Positions 23,399 to 35,479 of a stretch of DNA of 64,000 bases are shown here, piece by piece. The notes beneath the pieces are model-generated. The model did no database searches and had not been told where the DNA came from. It saw nothing but the letters and a program-made list of their open reading frames with translations. Each line of letters opens with the position of its first letter. Position 1 is the stretch's first letter. The stretch is from Stomorhina lunata. Taxonomy: Eukaryota > Arthropoda > Insecta > Diptera > Rhiniidae. The position numbers were made by a program, and so were the translations under genes. Location of the stretch: positions 124,597,983 to 124,661,982 of the forward strand of contig OW121742.1 in NCBI GenBank assembly GCA_933228675.1. The letters run 5' to 3'.

Positions 23399-24464
23399 TT
23401 TTTTCTCGATGTATGCCTTAATTTTATAATTTTATATTTCTTTAAATTTTTATATAGACACTTTTGTTATACCCAACGACCTGTTTGTTTTAAGATTTTA
23501 AAACTTTTTTCTATAAACGTTTGAGCTTAAACCAATAAAATATAAAGACAAAACCACACACCAACGGACGGACCTACTGGCAGGCGGTCGGTCCGTCTGT
23601 CTCACCAACTTAATTGAATGCGATTTTACGTTTTAATATAAAAGACTCGTAACTCGTAAACACACAATAAAAAAGTGTTTAAGTCAAGTTTATTACCAAA
23701 CAAGTGTTAAAAGAGACGAAGCGTTTTATTGCTTAAACTGCGCGCATGGGCTCTCTGTCGTCTTGCATACCCTCTGTTGTCTCTGGTTAAACATTGAAAA
23801 CAGCTGTTGCATTATAAACAAAATTCAAAATTCTATTTGTGTTTCTTGTTAATGTATTTGTTGTTTTAATTTTGAAATTCTAATGCATTTTAAAATTAGA
23901 TTTTTTTTCTTGAAAGCTCGCTCAAAATCTTTGCTTGACTGCGCTTGACCTTGTAACTAAATGCAAGTCTGTAATTGCTGCTGCTACTTCTGATGTAGTC
24001 AGACGTTTTAGTTTTTCTTAATATTTTATTTCAGTTTTTTTCAAAATTCATAAATTATTCAGTTTTGTTTTAGTTAAAATATTTTTTCATAATTTTTTGT
24101 TGAAAGATATTTATTTCATTTTATTTACTACTTGGAAATATTCTTAAGTAATTTTCTTTATTATTCAAGATTTTTCCTAAAACATTTAATAAATTTATAT
24201 GAAATTTAAGAGTTAATGACTTAAGAAGTTGAGGGTTAAATGTTTGAGTTTATGATGAAAATTGAAAATTTTTAATTTTAAAAATTATCATTTATTTTTA
24301 TGACAAAAAAAGTTTTTAACAACTTAAGACAATTACTAAATGTTGTTCTAATTCTTTGCAGATTAGCTGAAAATTGATATTCCTTTCATAAAAAAGTAAG
24401 TAAAACTCTTAATAACCAGCTTTATTTGAAATAAATTGTTAAAATTTATTAATTAAAACAAATT
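23399..24464. other. Single-copy interval with GC-rich hairpin and TATA-like word
   Basis: Contains GACGGACC (23,567-23,574) complementary to GGTCCGTC (23,590-23,597) with a 15-nt loop, TATAAAAG at 23,637-23,644, and a GC-richer patch at about 23,715-23,800. The TATA word and the richer DNA beyond it could mark a core promoter, but I see no strong initiator at the right spacing. An acceptor-like CTAATTCTTTGCAG ends at 24,361; all frames after it are stopped. No gene recognised. Confidence 0.5.
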
Positions 24465-27150
24465 TTTAAGATGTTCGAAAATTCGAACTTAATTTCGAAA
24501 TTCTTGAGAATGGCTTTAAGTGATTAAAAAGTGTTCCATTCGATGTCATTTTACTAAATTTATCAAAATCTATTGATTTTGATAATTTTTGTTGATATTC
24601 GAAAATTCGAACTTTATGTTATAAAATCAAAAAGTTCATAAAATGCTTAATAATGATTAAATATTAATATATTTGATCTTAGATGTCAAAATTTATCAAT
24701 ATTAATCTACTCATAACGTTTTTGTTTATGTTCGAAAATTCGAACTTAATTTTGAAAATCTGTAAAATTGCTTAAAATTATAACAAAAATTCTATTTTTG
24801 CTGTTAATGATGAAATTTTATTAAAAATGGTTATTTTGGATTATTTTTGTAGATATTCGAAAATTCGAACTTAATTTCGATACTCTGGAAAATGGCTTTA
24901 AGAAAATAAAAACATTTATTTTCGGTGTAAGGGAACAAAATTTGTTATTTATATAATTTTTTTTGATGTTCGAATTTAAGATTTTCTAGAATTTTTAATA
25001 TTAAATTCGAATTTAATTTAAAAATTCTACAAAATGTTTGTATTTGATTTAAAATGATTGCAGTTGGTTTTAATTAGCAAATAATATCCTAATTTTAACC
25101 TTTTATCATTTTGCTAGATGTTCCAAAATTCGAACTTGAAATTCGAAAATTAAAAAATTCGAAGAATATTACCTGCTTTGAGATCTGAGAAGAGGATAAA
25201 GCAATTGGAGTTCAGAAACAGATCATTTTAGACTCTTTCTGTTGATTTTCGAAAATTCGTACATGATTTCTAAATTTTCGAACATACCTAAAAATTTGTT
25301 AAAAGGCAACAATTTGGTTTTAGAAGCTTCTTTGAGTTCAATTTGTTTGTTTTTAAAGATTTTTATGATGTTCGAAGAATCAAATTTAATTTCAAAATTT
25401 TCGAAATCCCTAAAAAATTATAAAAAATATTTTATTTTGAGTTATATTTAAAAAAAAAACACTTCGGAAATTTTTAGGATTTTTTTTTAATTTAATTTGA
25501 ATATCAATTTTAAAAGATTGAAAATTTGAAAAATTTTTTAAACTTCGAAATTGCGTTAAAATTGGTTTTGAATTTGTCGTAGCAAAAAATGCCGTTCGAA
25601 ATTTTCAATTAAAACTGTTTAAAAATGCTTCCACTACATGTAAGCAGCAGTTATTAGCATTTAGCTTTAATTTGCAAGACTTTCTGGTAAATTTTGAAAA
25701 TTGGAATTAAATTTAAAAATTTTCGAACATTACTTAAAATGTTTGAAAACGATTTTATTTAGTTTTAGAACAATTTTTTGGTTAAGTTTATTTGTTTTTG
25801 AGCAGTTTTGACGATGTTCGAAAATTCAAACTTAATTTCGAAATTTTCGAACATGAATTAAAATGTTTAGAAATTGTTTAATTTGCTTAAGAAGCTTTTA
25901 CAAGTGAAGTTGTCTAATTTTTGAGCCATTTTGAGCTGTTCGAAAAATTGAACTTAATTTCGAAATTTTCGAAAAACCCAATATAAAAAGAAAAAAAATT
26001 GTATTTTGAGTTATATTCGAAAAAGGCTCTTTAATAAGATTTTTAGCCGGTTTTGCTGATAAATTTTTTATGTTTTTAAACTTTTTAAAAGTTTTTTCAA
26101 ATTCGAAAATGTTTCGAAAAGTTTTTTTTAGCAATAACGAAGTTCGAAATTGTCAAATATGCTTAAAACTTATTGAAAATGTTTTTATTTAATATTAGCA
26201 GTAGTTCTAAGTATCTAACTTTAATTTTCGAGACTTTCTGGTAAATTTCAAAAATTCGAATTTAATTTCAAAATTTTCGAACATAACTTAAAATGTTTAA
26301 AAATGATTTTCTTTTATTAAAAAATTATATTTTAGTGTATTACAGCTTCTAAGTCAAGTTTATTTATTTTTGAGCCATTTTGGCGATGTTCGAAATTTCG
26401 AACTTGAATTAAAAATTTTCGAACATGACTTGAAATGTTAAGAAATTATTTAATTTTGTTTTAGAAGCTTTTATCATTGAATTTTTCTAATGTTTGAGCC
26501 ATCTTGAGCTGTTCAAAAAATTTAACTTAATTTCGAAATTTTCGAAAATCCTTATTAAGGAAGATGAAAAGTTGTATTTTGAGTTATATTCGAAAAAGCT
26601 CTTGGGTGAGGTTTTAAGCCATTGTTGTTCATCAATTTTTAGTTTTTTTTTTTAACTTTTTAAAAGTTTTTTCAATTCGAAATTATTTTGAAAACGTTTT
26701 TGTACTAATAATGAAATTCGAAATTATCAATTATGCCGAAAACGTATTGGAAATGTCCTTATTTAATGTTAGCTGTAGTAATAAGTGTCTAACTTTAATT
26801 TTCGAGACTTTCTGGTAAATTTCGAAAATTCGAATATAATTTCAAAATTTTCGAACATAATTTAAAATGTTTAAAAATAAATTTATCTTGTTTTAGAACA
26901 GTTCCTTAATTAAGTTTGTTTGTTTTTAAGCAATTTTGGCGATGTTCGAAAATTTGAACTTAATTTCGAAAATTCGAATTTAATTTAAAAATTTTCGAAT
27001 ATAACTAAAAATGTTTAAAGACGATTTTATTTTGTTTTAGAACTGTTTCTAAGTCAAGTTAATTATTTTTGAGCAATTTTGGCGATGTTCGAAAATTCGA
27101 ACTTAATTTCGAAATTTGTAAAAATTTCTTAAAATGTTAAAAAAACATTA
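24465..27150. repeat. Family C TTCGAA-palindrome repeat with ~570-bp higher-order unit
   Basis: The word GTTCGAAAATTCGAAC (7-bp arms round AA) and variants recur throughout, at first every 120-135 bp (about 24,475, 24,597, 24,731, 24,856). From 25.2 kb a larger unit is visible: TATTTTGAGTTATATT at 25,433, 26,002 and 26,575 (spacing 569 and 573), and ACTTTCTGGTAAATTT at 25,679, 26,233 and 26,807 (554 and 574). Copies are diverged. Short frames at 25,242-25,451 (+) and 25,898-26,134 (-) lie inside the repeat and are not credible genes. Confidence 0.85.
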
Positions 27151-28556
27151 CTTTTTTAAATAATATGCAAAAATAAGCCCTTAGATAATGTTTTAAGTTG
27201 TTTTTGTTAAAACAATGGATTTTTTTCTTTAGAATTTAATAAATTTTTCTTGAATTTGAATTTAGTTTGAAAGTTTTTTTTTTGTACAATTTCATGTTTT
27301 ATTGTATTCATTTTTAAACTCATAAAATTGCTTATTAGACCTAATTAGCATATAAATTTTATGGCATTAAAATATTTTAATTTATTTATATAAAGTTTAA
27401 GCGAAAAATACAATAAAATAAATTTAGTTAATATTGAAACTTTGATTTAATTTTTGTAACTTTTAAATTAAATGAATTAAAAACAATCAATAAATACTCC
27501 AAACAATTTACGATTTACGGTCAATATAATAAAAATAATAATAATTATAATTTTTCCAAACATAATTGAATTGTATTCAATTAAAATGGAAATTTTAATA
27601 AGTTTTTTTTTGCTTTCTACTGCGAATTACTCGTATTTACTCCATAAACAAGAGATAAAGAATTAAATTAAAAATATATATAATTTGTCAATTTGAGCAT
27701 AAATTAATAATGAAAAATTGTTTCAAATAAATCTTTTCTATTATTGTTACGGCTCATCAAATAACTATTTTAAATAAATCGAATGTTAAATGGAAAAAAT
27801 ATTTAAATTTTTTTTTCCAATTTTTCTTTTAATCCCCTCAGAAAAAGAAGCGAAATGACCATCTAATTTCAGCTAATATGAAATTTTAATTCAATTTCAA
27901 TAATTTAGTTATAAAAAAACATTAAAAAATAAATTAAAAAAAAACGAGGGTTGCCTTTTCTGTTTTGAGATTAAGCAATACCAGTGCTGACTTCTACTTA
28001 AATCGATTCTTCCTCTGAAAAAAAGACTAATGATGTGCGAGAACTGACACTTAAGTATCGTCTTGTAACTAAAAGTGAAATCAGGGTAACTTTAAATATT
28101 TTGAATCCAAATCGTAGTGAGAACAGAGTCAAAAATTAAGCCATTTTCGATAATGAAAATTTATTTGTTTTCTCTTATCTCAAATTACAAAAGGCAAACC
28201 TCGTATATGTTAATAAATTGAATATTATAGCATCAATTATGATAATATTTTATTTAAATAAAATAAAACCTGTTGCAATAATTATAATTTTTATTGAATA
28301 TGACATTTTAATCATTCTATAGTTAAAAGTTAAAAAGTTTACCTCCCCCCCCCCCCCCCGCCCCCCTTCTCCGCTTTCTTTCTCTATCTCTGTTTGAATA
28401 ATTAACAAATAAATAATTAATGAGATGATTAAGTGCAAAACTACTAATTATTAAATGCAACACAAGAATATTAACAAAAGCCCTAGGCTTCAAAAAAATG
28501 ATAACTAATAAGTAACTTCAATGCAAGTAATTAACTTTAATTTAAAATTTAATTAC
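27151..28556. other. AT-rich single-copy DNA with C-tract
   Basis: Very AT-rich, no array. It contains a C-tract at 28,345-28,366 (separate entry). The stretch 27,940-28,200 is somewhat less AT-rich but has no open frame of note. Confidence 0.55.
28345..28366. repeat. C15-G-C6 homopolymer tract
   Basis: Fifteen C, one G, six C, in DNA that is otherwise very poor in G+C, followed by a short pyrimidine (CT) stretch. The minus strand has enough consecutive G to form a G-quadruplex and the plus strand could form an i-motif. Homopolymer length is also error-prone in sequencing. Confidence 0.9.
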
Positions 28557-31500
28557 AAAATTTTATGAAAAAAATTTTTCAAAAGCAAAAATTTTATGAC
28601 AAAAATTTTTCTATTTTTTTGACATAAATTTTCCTATAGAATAAAATTTATGTAAAAATTTTTCTATAGAAAATAGTTTTATGACAAAAATTTTTCTATA
28701 GAAAAAATTTTATAAAGAAAATTTTTCTATAGAAAAAATTTTATAAAGAAAATTTTTCTATAGAAAAAAATTTATAACAAAAATTTTTTATAGAAAAAAT
28801 TTTATGACAAAAATTTTTCTATAGAAAAAATTTTATGACAGAAATTTTTCTATAGGAAACATTTTATGGCAAAAATTTTATGATAAAAATGTTTCTATAG
28901 AAAAAATTTTATGATAAAAATTTTTCAATAGAAAAAATTTTTGTCATTTTTCTAAAGAACATTTTTTGTCATAAACATTTTTCTAGAAAAATTTTTGCCA
29001 TAAGATGTTTTCTATAGAAAGAAGTTATCAAATTTTTTCTACAAAAAGATTTCGTCATACAAATTTTTCTATAAAAAAATTTTGTAATTTTTCTAAAGAA
29101 CATTTTTTGTCATAAACATTTCTATAGAAAAATTTTTGTCCTTAAAATTTTCTATAGAAAAATTTTGTAATTTTTCTAAAGAACATTTTTTGTCATAAAC
29201 ATTTCTATAGAAAAATTTTTGCCCTTAAAATTTTTCTATAGAAAAATTTTTGTCCTTAAAATTTTTCTATAGAAAAATTTTTGTCCTTCAAATTTTTCTA
29301 TAGAAAAATTTTTGTCATAAAAATTTTTCTATAGAAAAATTTTTGTCCTTCAAATTTTTCTATAGAAAAATTTTTGTCATTAAAATTTTTCTATAGAAAA
29401 ATTTTTGTCATGAAAAATTTTCTATAGAAAAATTTTTGTCATGAAAAATTTTCTATAAATTTTTATCAAACACTTTTCTATAAATTTTTGTCAAAAAAAT
29501 TTTTCTATTGAAAAAAATTTATGACAAAAATAAAAATAAAAATTTTTCTATAGAAAAATTTTTCTATAGAAAAATTTTTGTCATAAAATTTTTTCTAAAG
29601 AAAAATTTTTGTCATAAAATTTTTTTTATAGAAAAATTTTTGTCATACAATTTTTTCTATAGAAAAATTTTTGTCATAAAATTTTTCTGTCATAAAATTT
29701 TTTCAGGAAAAAAATTAAATTTATAAATTTATAAAAATTTTTGTCATAAAATTTTTTCTAAAGAAAATTTTTTGTCATAAAATTTTTCTATAGAAAAATT
29801 TTTGTCCTTCAAATTTTTCTATAGAAAAATTTTTGTCATAAAAATTTTTCTATAGAAAAATTTTTGTCATGAAAAATTTTCTATAGAAAAATTTTTGTCA
29901 TGAAAAATTTTCTATAGAAAAATTTTTGTCATGAAAAATTTTCTATAAATTTTTATCAAACACTTTTCTATAAATTTTTGTCAAAAAAATTTTTCTATTG
30001 AAAAAAATTTATGACAAAAATTTTTCTGTAGAAAAATTTTTGCCATAAAAATTTTCTATAGAAAAATTTTTGTCATAAAAATTTTTCTATAGAAAAATTT
30101 TTGTCATAAAATTTTTTCTAAAGAAAAATTTTTGTCATAAAATTTTTTCTATGGAAAAATTTTTGTCATACAATTTTTTCTATAGAAAAATTTTTGTCAT
30201 AAAATTTTTCTGTCATAAATTTTTTTCAGGAAAAAAATTAAATTTATAAATTTATAAAAATTTTTCTATAGAAAAATTTTTGTCATAAAATTTTTTCTAA
30301 AGAAAAATTTTTGTCAAAAAATTTTTCTATAGAAAAATTTTTGTCCTTCAAATTTTTCTATAGAAAAATTTTTGTCATAAAAATTTTTCTATAGAAAAAT
30401 TTTTGTCATGAAAAATTTCTATAGAAAAATTTTTGTCATGAAAAATTTTCTATAAATTTTTATCAAAAATTTTTCTGTAGAAAAATTTTTGCCATAAAAA
30501 TTTTTCTATAGAAAGATTTTTGTCATAAAATTTTTTCTGAAGAAAAATTTTTGTTATAAAATTTTTTCTATAGAAAAATTTTTGTCATACAATTTTTTCT
30601 ATAGAAAAATTTTTGTCATAAAATTTTTCTGTCATAAAATTTTTTCAGGAAAAAAATAAAATTTATAAAAATTTTTCTATAGAAAAATTTTTGTCATCAA
30701 ATTTTTTCTAAAGAAAAATTTTTGTCTTAAAATTTTTCTGTCATAAAATTTTTTCGTTATTCGGTAGAAAAATTTACGTTATAAAATTGTTTCTTTAAAA
30801 AAAATTTCGTTACAAATCTTTTCTATTGAAAAATTTTCGTTATAAAATTTTTTCTATAGAAAAATTTTCGATATTAAATTTTTACTATAGAAAAATTTTC
30901 GTTATAAAGTGTTTCCTATGGAAAAATTTTCATTATATATTTTTTTCTATAGAAAAATTTTCGTTACAAGATTTTTTCTATACAAAAATTTTCGTTATAA
31001 AAATTTTTCTGTAGAAAATTTTGGTTATAAAAATTTTTCTATAGAAAATTTTTCGTTATAAAATTTTTCTATAGAAAAATTTTCGTTATAAAATTTTTTC
31101 TATAGAAAAATTTTCGTTATAAAATTTTTTCTATAGAAAAATTTTCGTTTTAAAATTTTTTCTATAGAAAAATTTGAGTTATAAAATTTTTTCTTTAGAA
31201 AAATTTTCGTTATAAAATTTATTCTATAAAAAAAATTTAAGTTATTAAAATTTTTTATAATAAAAATTTTATCTAGAAGAAATTTTGTAAAAAAAAATTC
31301 TATAGAAAAAATTTAAAAAAAGTTATATATATTTTTTCTGAAGGAAAATATTCTCTATAAAGTGTTTATTATAGAACAATTTTTTCTATAGAAAAATCTT
31401 TGTTTGTCATAAGTTTTTTTATAGAAAAACTTTTGTAAAAAGTTCTTGAAAAATTGTTGTTATAAAATTTTTATTATGGACAAATTATCGTTATAAAAAT

Positions 31501-31665
31501 TTTTCTATTGAAAAATTTTCGTTTCAAAAATTTGTCTATAGAAAAATGTTCTTTATAAAAAATGTTCTATAGAAAAATGTTCTTTACAAAAATTTTTCTA
31601 TAGAAAAAGTATTAAGAAGACATTTTTCTTTAAAGAAAAAAGTCTTAAGAACACATTTTCCTATA
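28557..31665. repeat. Family A minisatellite, 31-bp unit (A2), with higher-order structure
   Basis: About 100 copies combining TTTTTCTATAGAAAAA with an ATTTTT-GTCAT-AAAAAT module. Orientation-like changes occur across 28,900-29,000. A higher-order unit is visible: a CAGGAAAAAAATTAAA interruption at 29,704, 30,227 and (one base different) 30,646 marks copies about 523 and 419 bp long. From 30,770 to 31,250 the module becomes CGTTATAAAA, like the 0.4-2.0 kb array. The last units (31,600-31,665) read AAGTCTTAAGAACAC, a step toward the GTC-type arrays that follow. Open frames inside are repeat translation. Confidence 0.93.
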
Positions 31666-32848
31666 TATTTTGTTATGTTTTCCTTAAGATTTGTTTTTTA
31701 ATTTCGAAACTTCCCATAAAACTTCGTTACATTTTAATAATTTCCTTAAATTTAATTAAATTTCATTCTTCTGTTTATAAGAACGAACAAATTAAATTGT
31801 ATCTTATCAGATTTTGTAACACAAAATTAATCCTTTTAACATAAATTTTGCCTAAATTGTTATATGGTTTTTATGCTTTCATTGAAAATAATTCATTAAA
31901 TATTTTGGGCCAACAGGAATTCATAAGGAAATTTTCACATTTAATCATAATATGTTTAAAGATTTACTATTTCGTTTTCTGTCTCTTACCCCCTTTGTCT
32001 ATAAGGGAGAACAAACAATTAGTTCTTATTTGAAAATAGAAAATTATTAAGTATTCGAATAAAATTACAAGTCGCAAAATGAAAGCCAAACAATGGCATT
32101 TGGTCAGAACAATAAATACATTTTACAATGTTTAATAATCTTTATTGTTTTAAATAATATTATTTAAATATTCAATAACACAGACACATACACTGACTCT
32201 TGTACACGTGTAGGAGATCTTTAAACAAATACATACAAATACCTACACAAATATTCTCAATTTTAAATAAATATTTAAAATCAAAATTATTTTGTATGTG
32301 TCCTTGCAACAGGATGTGTTCTATTTAAACAAATATTTGCACAAATTTTCAATATTCTAATACCTTCTTTTTAGATCAGAACTTTTTGCTTAGAGAAAAA
32401 AATCTGCAAAAGTTTAAATTACAATTAAATTATGTTGGTAGCAAAAGGATATATAAGGATGTGTCTGTTTTGGAAAGATATCAAGTATTTAAGTCATTGA
32501 CGACATTTTTATTTAAATTTTTGAAAAGTTTAATAACTACAGGAAATATTTATTTTAGAAAATATTAGTTTGTCACACTTATGACAATGGATTTGATTTA
32601 AGTTTTAATGAAAAAAAGCTCATATATTTATATGACATAAGTGTCAGAAACAAATAGATAAAAAAAATAATCTCAAAAATTATTTATTAGATACAAATAA
32701 CATAGATAAATGAAGAAATAATTAAATTTAAGTAAGAGTTTGAACAAAAAAATTTAATAAGATAAAAAAAGTGAATTAAATGACAAAGTTGTTTTTAAAT
32801 TTGAATAATTTGCTATAAAAAGTGCCTTTATATTTATATTATATATAT
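31666..32848. other. AT-rich single-copy DNA
   Basis: No array. Two 60-codon plus-strand frames (31,848-32,033; 32,386-32,568) show no family resemblance. A few CA-containing words lie near 32,180. Nothing else supported. Confidence 0.55.
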
Positions 32849-34288
32849 TTCTACATAGAAAAATGTCTTCTAAAGACTTTTTTCTATATAGAAAAATGTC
32901 TTCTTAAGACTTTTTTCTGTATAGAAAAATGTCTTCTAAAGACTTTTTTCTATATAGAAAAATGTCTTCTAAAGACTTTTTTCTATATAGAAAAATGTCT
33001 TCTAAAGATTTTTTTCTATATAGAAAAATGTCTTCTAAAGACTTTTTTCTATATAGAAAAATGTCTTCTAAAGACTTTTTTCTATATAGAAAAATGTCTT
33101 CTAAAGACTTTTTTCTATATAGAAAAATGTCTTCTAAAGACTTTTTTCTATATAGAAAAATGTCTTCTAAAGACTTTTTTCTATATAGAAAAATGTCTTC
33201 TAAAGACTTTTTTCTATATAGAAAAATGTCTTCTAAAGACTTTTTTCTATATAGAAAAATGTCTTCTAAAGACTTTTTTCTATATAGAAAAATGTCTTCT
33301 AAAGACTTTTTTCTATATAGAAAAATGTCTTCTAAAGACTTTTTTCTATATAGAAAAATGTCTTCTAAAGACTTTTTTCTATATAGAAAAATGTCTTCTA
33401 AAGACTTTTTCCTATATAGAAAAATGTCTTCTAAAGACTTTTTTCTATATAGAAAAATGTCTTCTAAAGACTTTTTTCTATATAGAAAAATGTCTTCTAA
33501 AGACTTTTTTCTATATAGAAAAATGTCTTCTAAAGACTTTTTTCTATATAGAAAAATGTCTTCTAAAGACTTTTTTCTATATAGAAAAATGTCTTCTAAA
33601 GACTTTTTTCTATATAGAAAAATGTCTTCTAAAGACTTTTTTCTATATAGAAAAATGTCTTCTAAAGACTTTTTTCTATATAGAAAAATGTCTTCTAAAG
33701 ACTTTTTTCTATATAGAAAAATGTCTTCTAAAGACTTTTTTCTATATAGAAAAATGTCTTCTAAAGACTTTTTTCTATATAGAAAAATGTCTTCTAAAGA
33801 CTTTTTTCTATATAGAAAAATGTCTTCTAAAGACTTTTTTCTATATAGAAAAATGTCTTCTAAAGACTTTTTTCTACATAGAAAAATGTCTTCTAAAGAC
33901 TTTTTTCTATATAGAAAAATGTCTTCTAAAGACTTTTTTCTATATAGAAAAATGTCTTCTAAAGACTTTTTTCTATATAGAAAAATGTCTTCTAAAGACT
34001 TTTTTCTATATAAAAAAATGTCTTCTAAAGACTTTTTTCTATATAGAAAAATGTCTACTAAAGACTTTTTTCTATATAGAAAAATGTCTTCTAAAGACTT
34101 TTTCTACATAGAAAAATGTCTTCTAAAGACTTTTCTCTATATAGAAAAATGTCTTCTAAAGACTTTTTTCTATATAGAAAAATGTCTTCTAAAGACTTTT
34201 TTCTATATAGAAAAATGTCTTCTAAAGACTTTTTTCTATATAGAAAAATGTCTTCTAAAGACTTTTTTCTATATAGAAAAATGTCTTG
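32849..34288. repeat. Family A minisatellite, 33-bp unit (A3), very homogeneous
   Basis: About 43 copies with an 18-bp palindrome TTTTTCTATATAGAAAAA plus GTCTTCTAAAGAC (GTC-TTCTAAA-GAC, arms extend to GTCTT/AAGAC). Almost all copies are identical; exceptions include changes near 33,008, 33,408, 33,877, 34,011 and 34,054 and a T deletion near 34,100. Since 33 is a multiple of 3 the array holds open frames of 429 and 454 codons (KMSSKDFFLYR and IEKCLLKTFFY repeats). No signal beyond the repeat suggests they are translated. Confidence 0.97.
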
Positions 34289-35479
34289 CATAGTTTTTTG
34301 ATGTATATATTTTTAATAATTGTCATATGTTGCGTATGATTAATATTAATTAAAAAGTATTTGTGTTAAAAACATTATATTTTCCAAACCCTGAGAGATA
34401 TTTTTTTAAAACAAATTGGAAAATATAAACTAGATTTCAAATTATTTAAACAATTTCACTGGCTTGAAAAAATATATAGCCAACCATAATCTTTTTGTTG
34501 CAAAAAAATCATTTATACCTAAAATTACCATTCTTTTGTAGCAGATTTTTTCACTTATTCCATTTATCCACCAAATTATACAAATGACAGCTCTCTTTGT
34601 GGCACACTATCTTTCGGTCTTTTGTCTGTGTAGAATTGAGGATTTTTGTTTCACATTTTGCCAAATAATTATCTCTAAAATGTCTTTTGTTCAAATGCAC
34701 ATGAAAACGATTAAAATGAAATGATGTTTCATATTCTTTTATGTTTTTTTTCTGCAAACCACCAACCAAAAGCTCAAAGCAGACAATAAACAGATTCACA
34801 GAAAAAAATCCCATATATTCGGATTAAAGGACTCAGAAATCATAAAATGGCTGCAGAAAAAAAAAGAAATAATTTTAACAAAAACAAACAAAAAAAGATA
34901 ATGAAAATATACAAAGAAGTTTTTGTGTTGGAGTAATAAACATTTGTTATTTGTAATCAAAATAATCATTATAATAAAGTATTTTTCTCTCTCTCGGTCT
35001 GGCGTTGATGCTGGTCTTTCTGTTGGTCTATGTGTGTGTATATGGAATAAAAATATTAAAAGCACTCGCACACATGGATTTGAATGGTTATGAGTACATT
35101 GACTGCTTGTGTGTTAAAGTCTCGTTAATTTAAAATGCTTTTGCGTTGTTGTTTCTACAACATAAAGGTATTTGGAGTTTTGTGGTGCTAACAAAAGATA
35201 CCTAAAATTATGCTACAATAAATACAAAACACACTCTCATAAACGAACATTTATTAAAATTATATAAAATTGAGTAAATTTTTGCAACATTTAAATTAAT
35301 GTGTAATACTGGAAACAACAAAAGGAAGAACAACAGAAATTTGCCACATACTTCAGTCAAGAGCACAATAAACATAAACAGACACTCAGGATAATAATTA
35401 AGGATACGGAATTAAAGGGAGTCATGATTAAAGGAATAAAACGTCTAATGAATTCATAGACACATTTTGAGTGGACACT
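34289..35479. other. Single-copy interval; left edge homologous to 37.5 kb
   Basis: The first about 75 nt (34,312-34,386) resemble 37,546-37,617, including ATTAATATTAATTA, although the adjacent arrays differ. The remainder is AT-rich with a TG run near 35,030. Minus-strand frames of 87 (34,551-34,814) and 91 codons (34,796-35,071) have somewhat protein-like composition but no recognised domain and no supporting splice signals. Confidence 0.5.

Noticed and set aside
24348..24401. Exon between CTAATTCTTTGCAG (ends 24,361) and GTAAGT (24,396)
   Set aside because: All three frames of the 34 nt contain a stop, and the donor context AAA/GTAAGT lies in A-rich DNA. At most untranslated.
25160..25200. 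12-nt minus-strand microexon between CTCTTCTCAG and CAG/GTAATA
   Set aside because: Lies inside the family C repeat and the donor is weak; likely chance.
32849..34288. CRISPR-like array (regular repeat with palindromic part)
   Set aside because: The 'spacers' are identical within the array, the unit is continuous, and the setting is eukaryotic with no cas-like gene.
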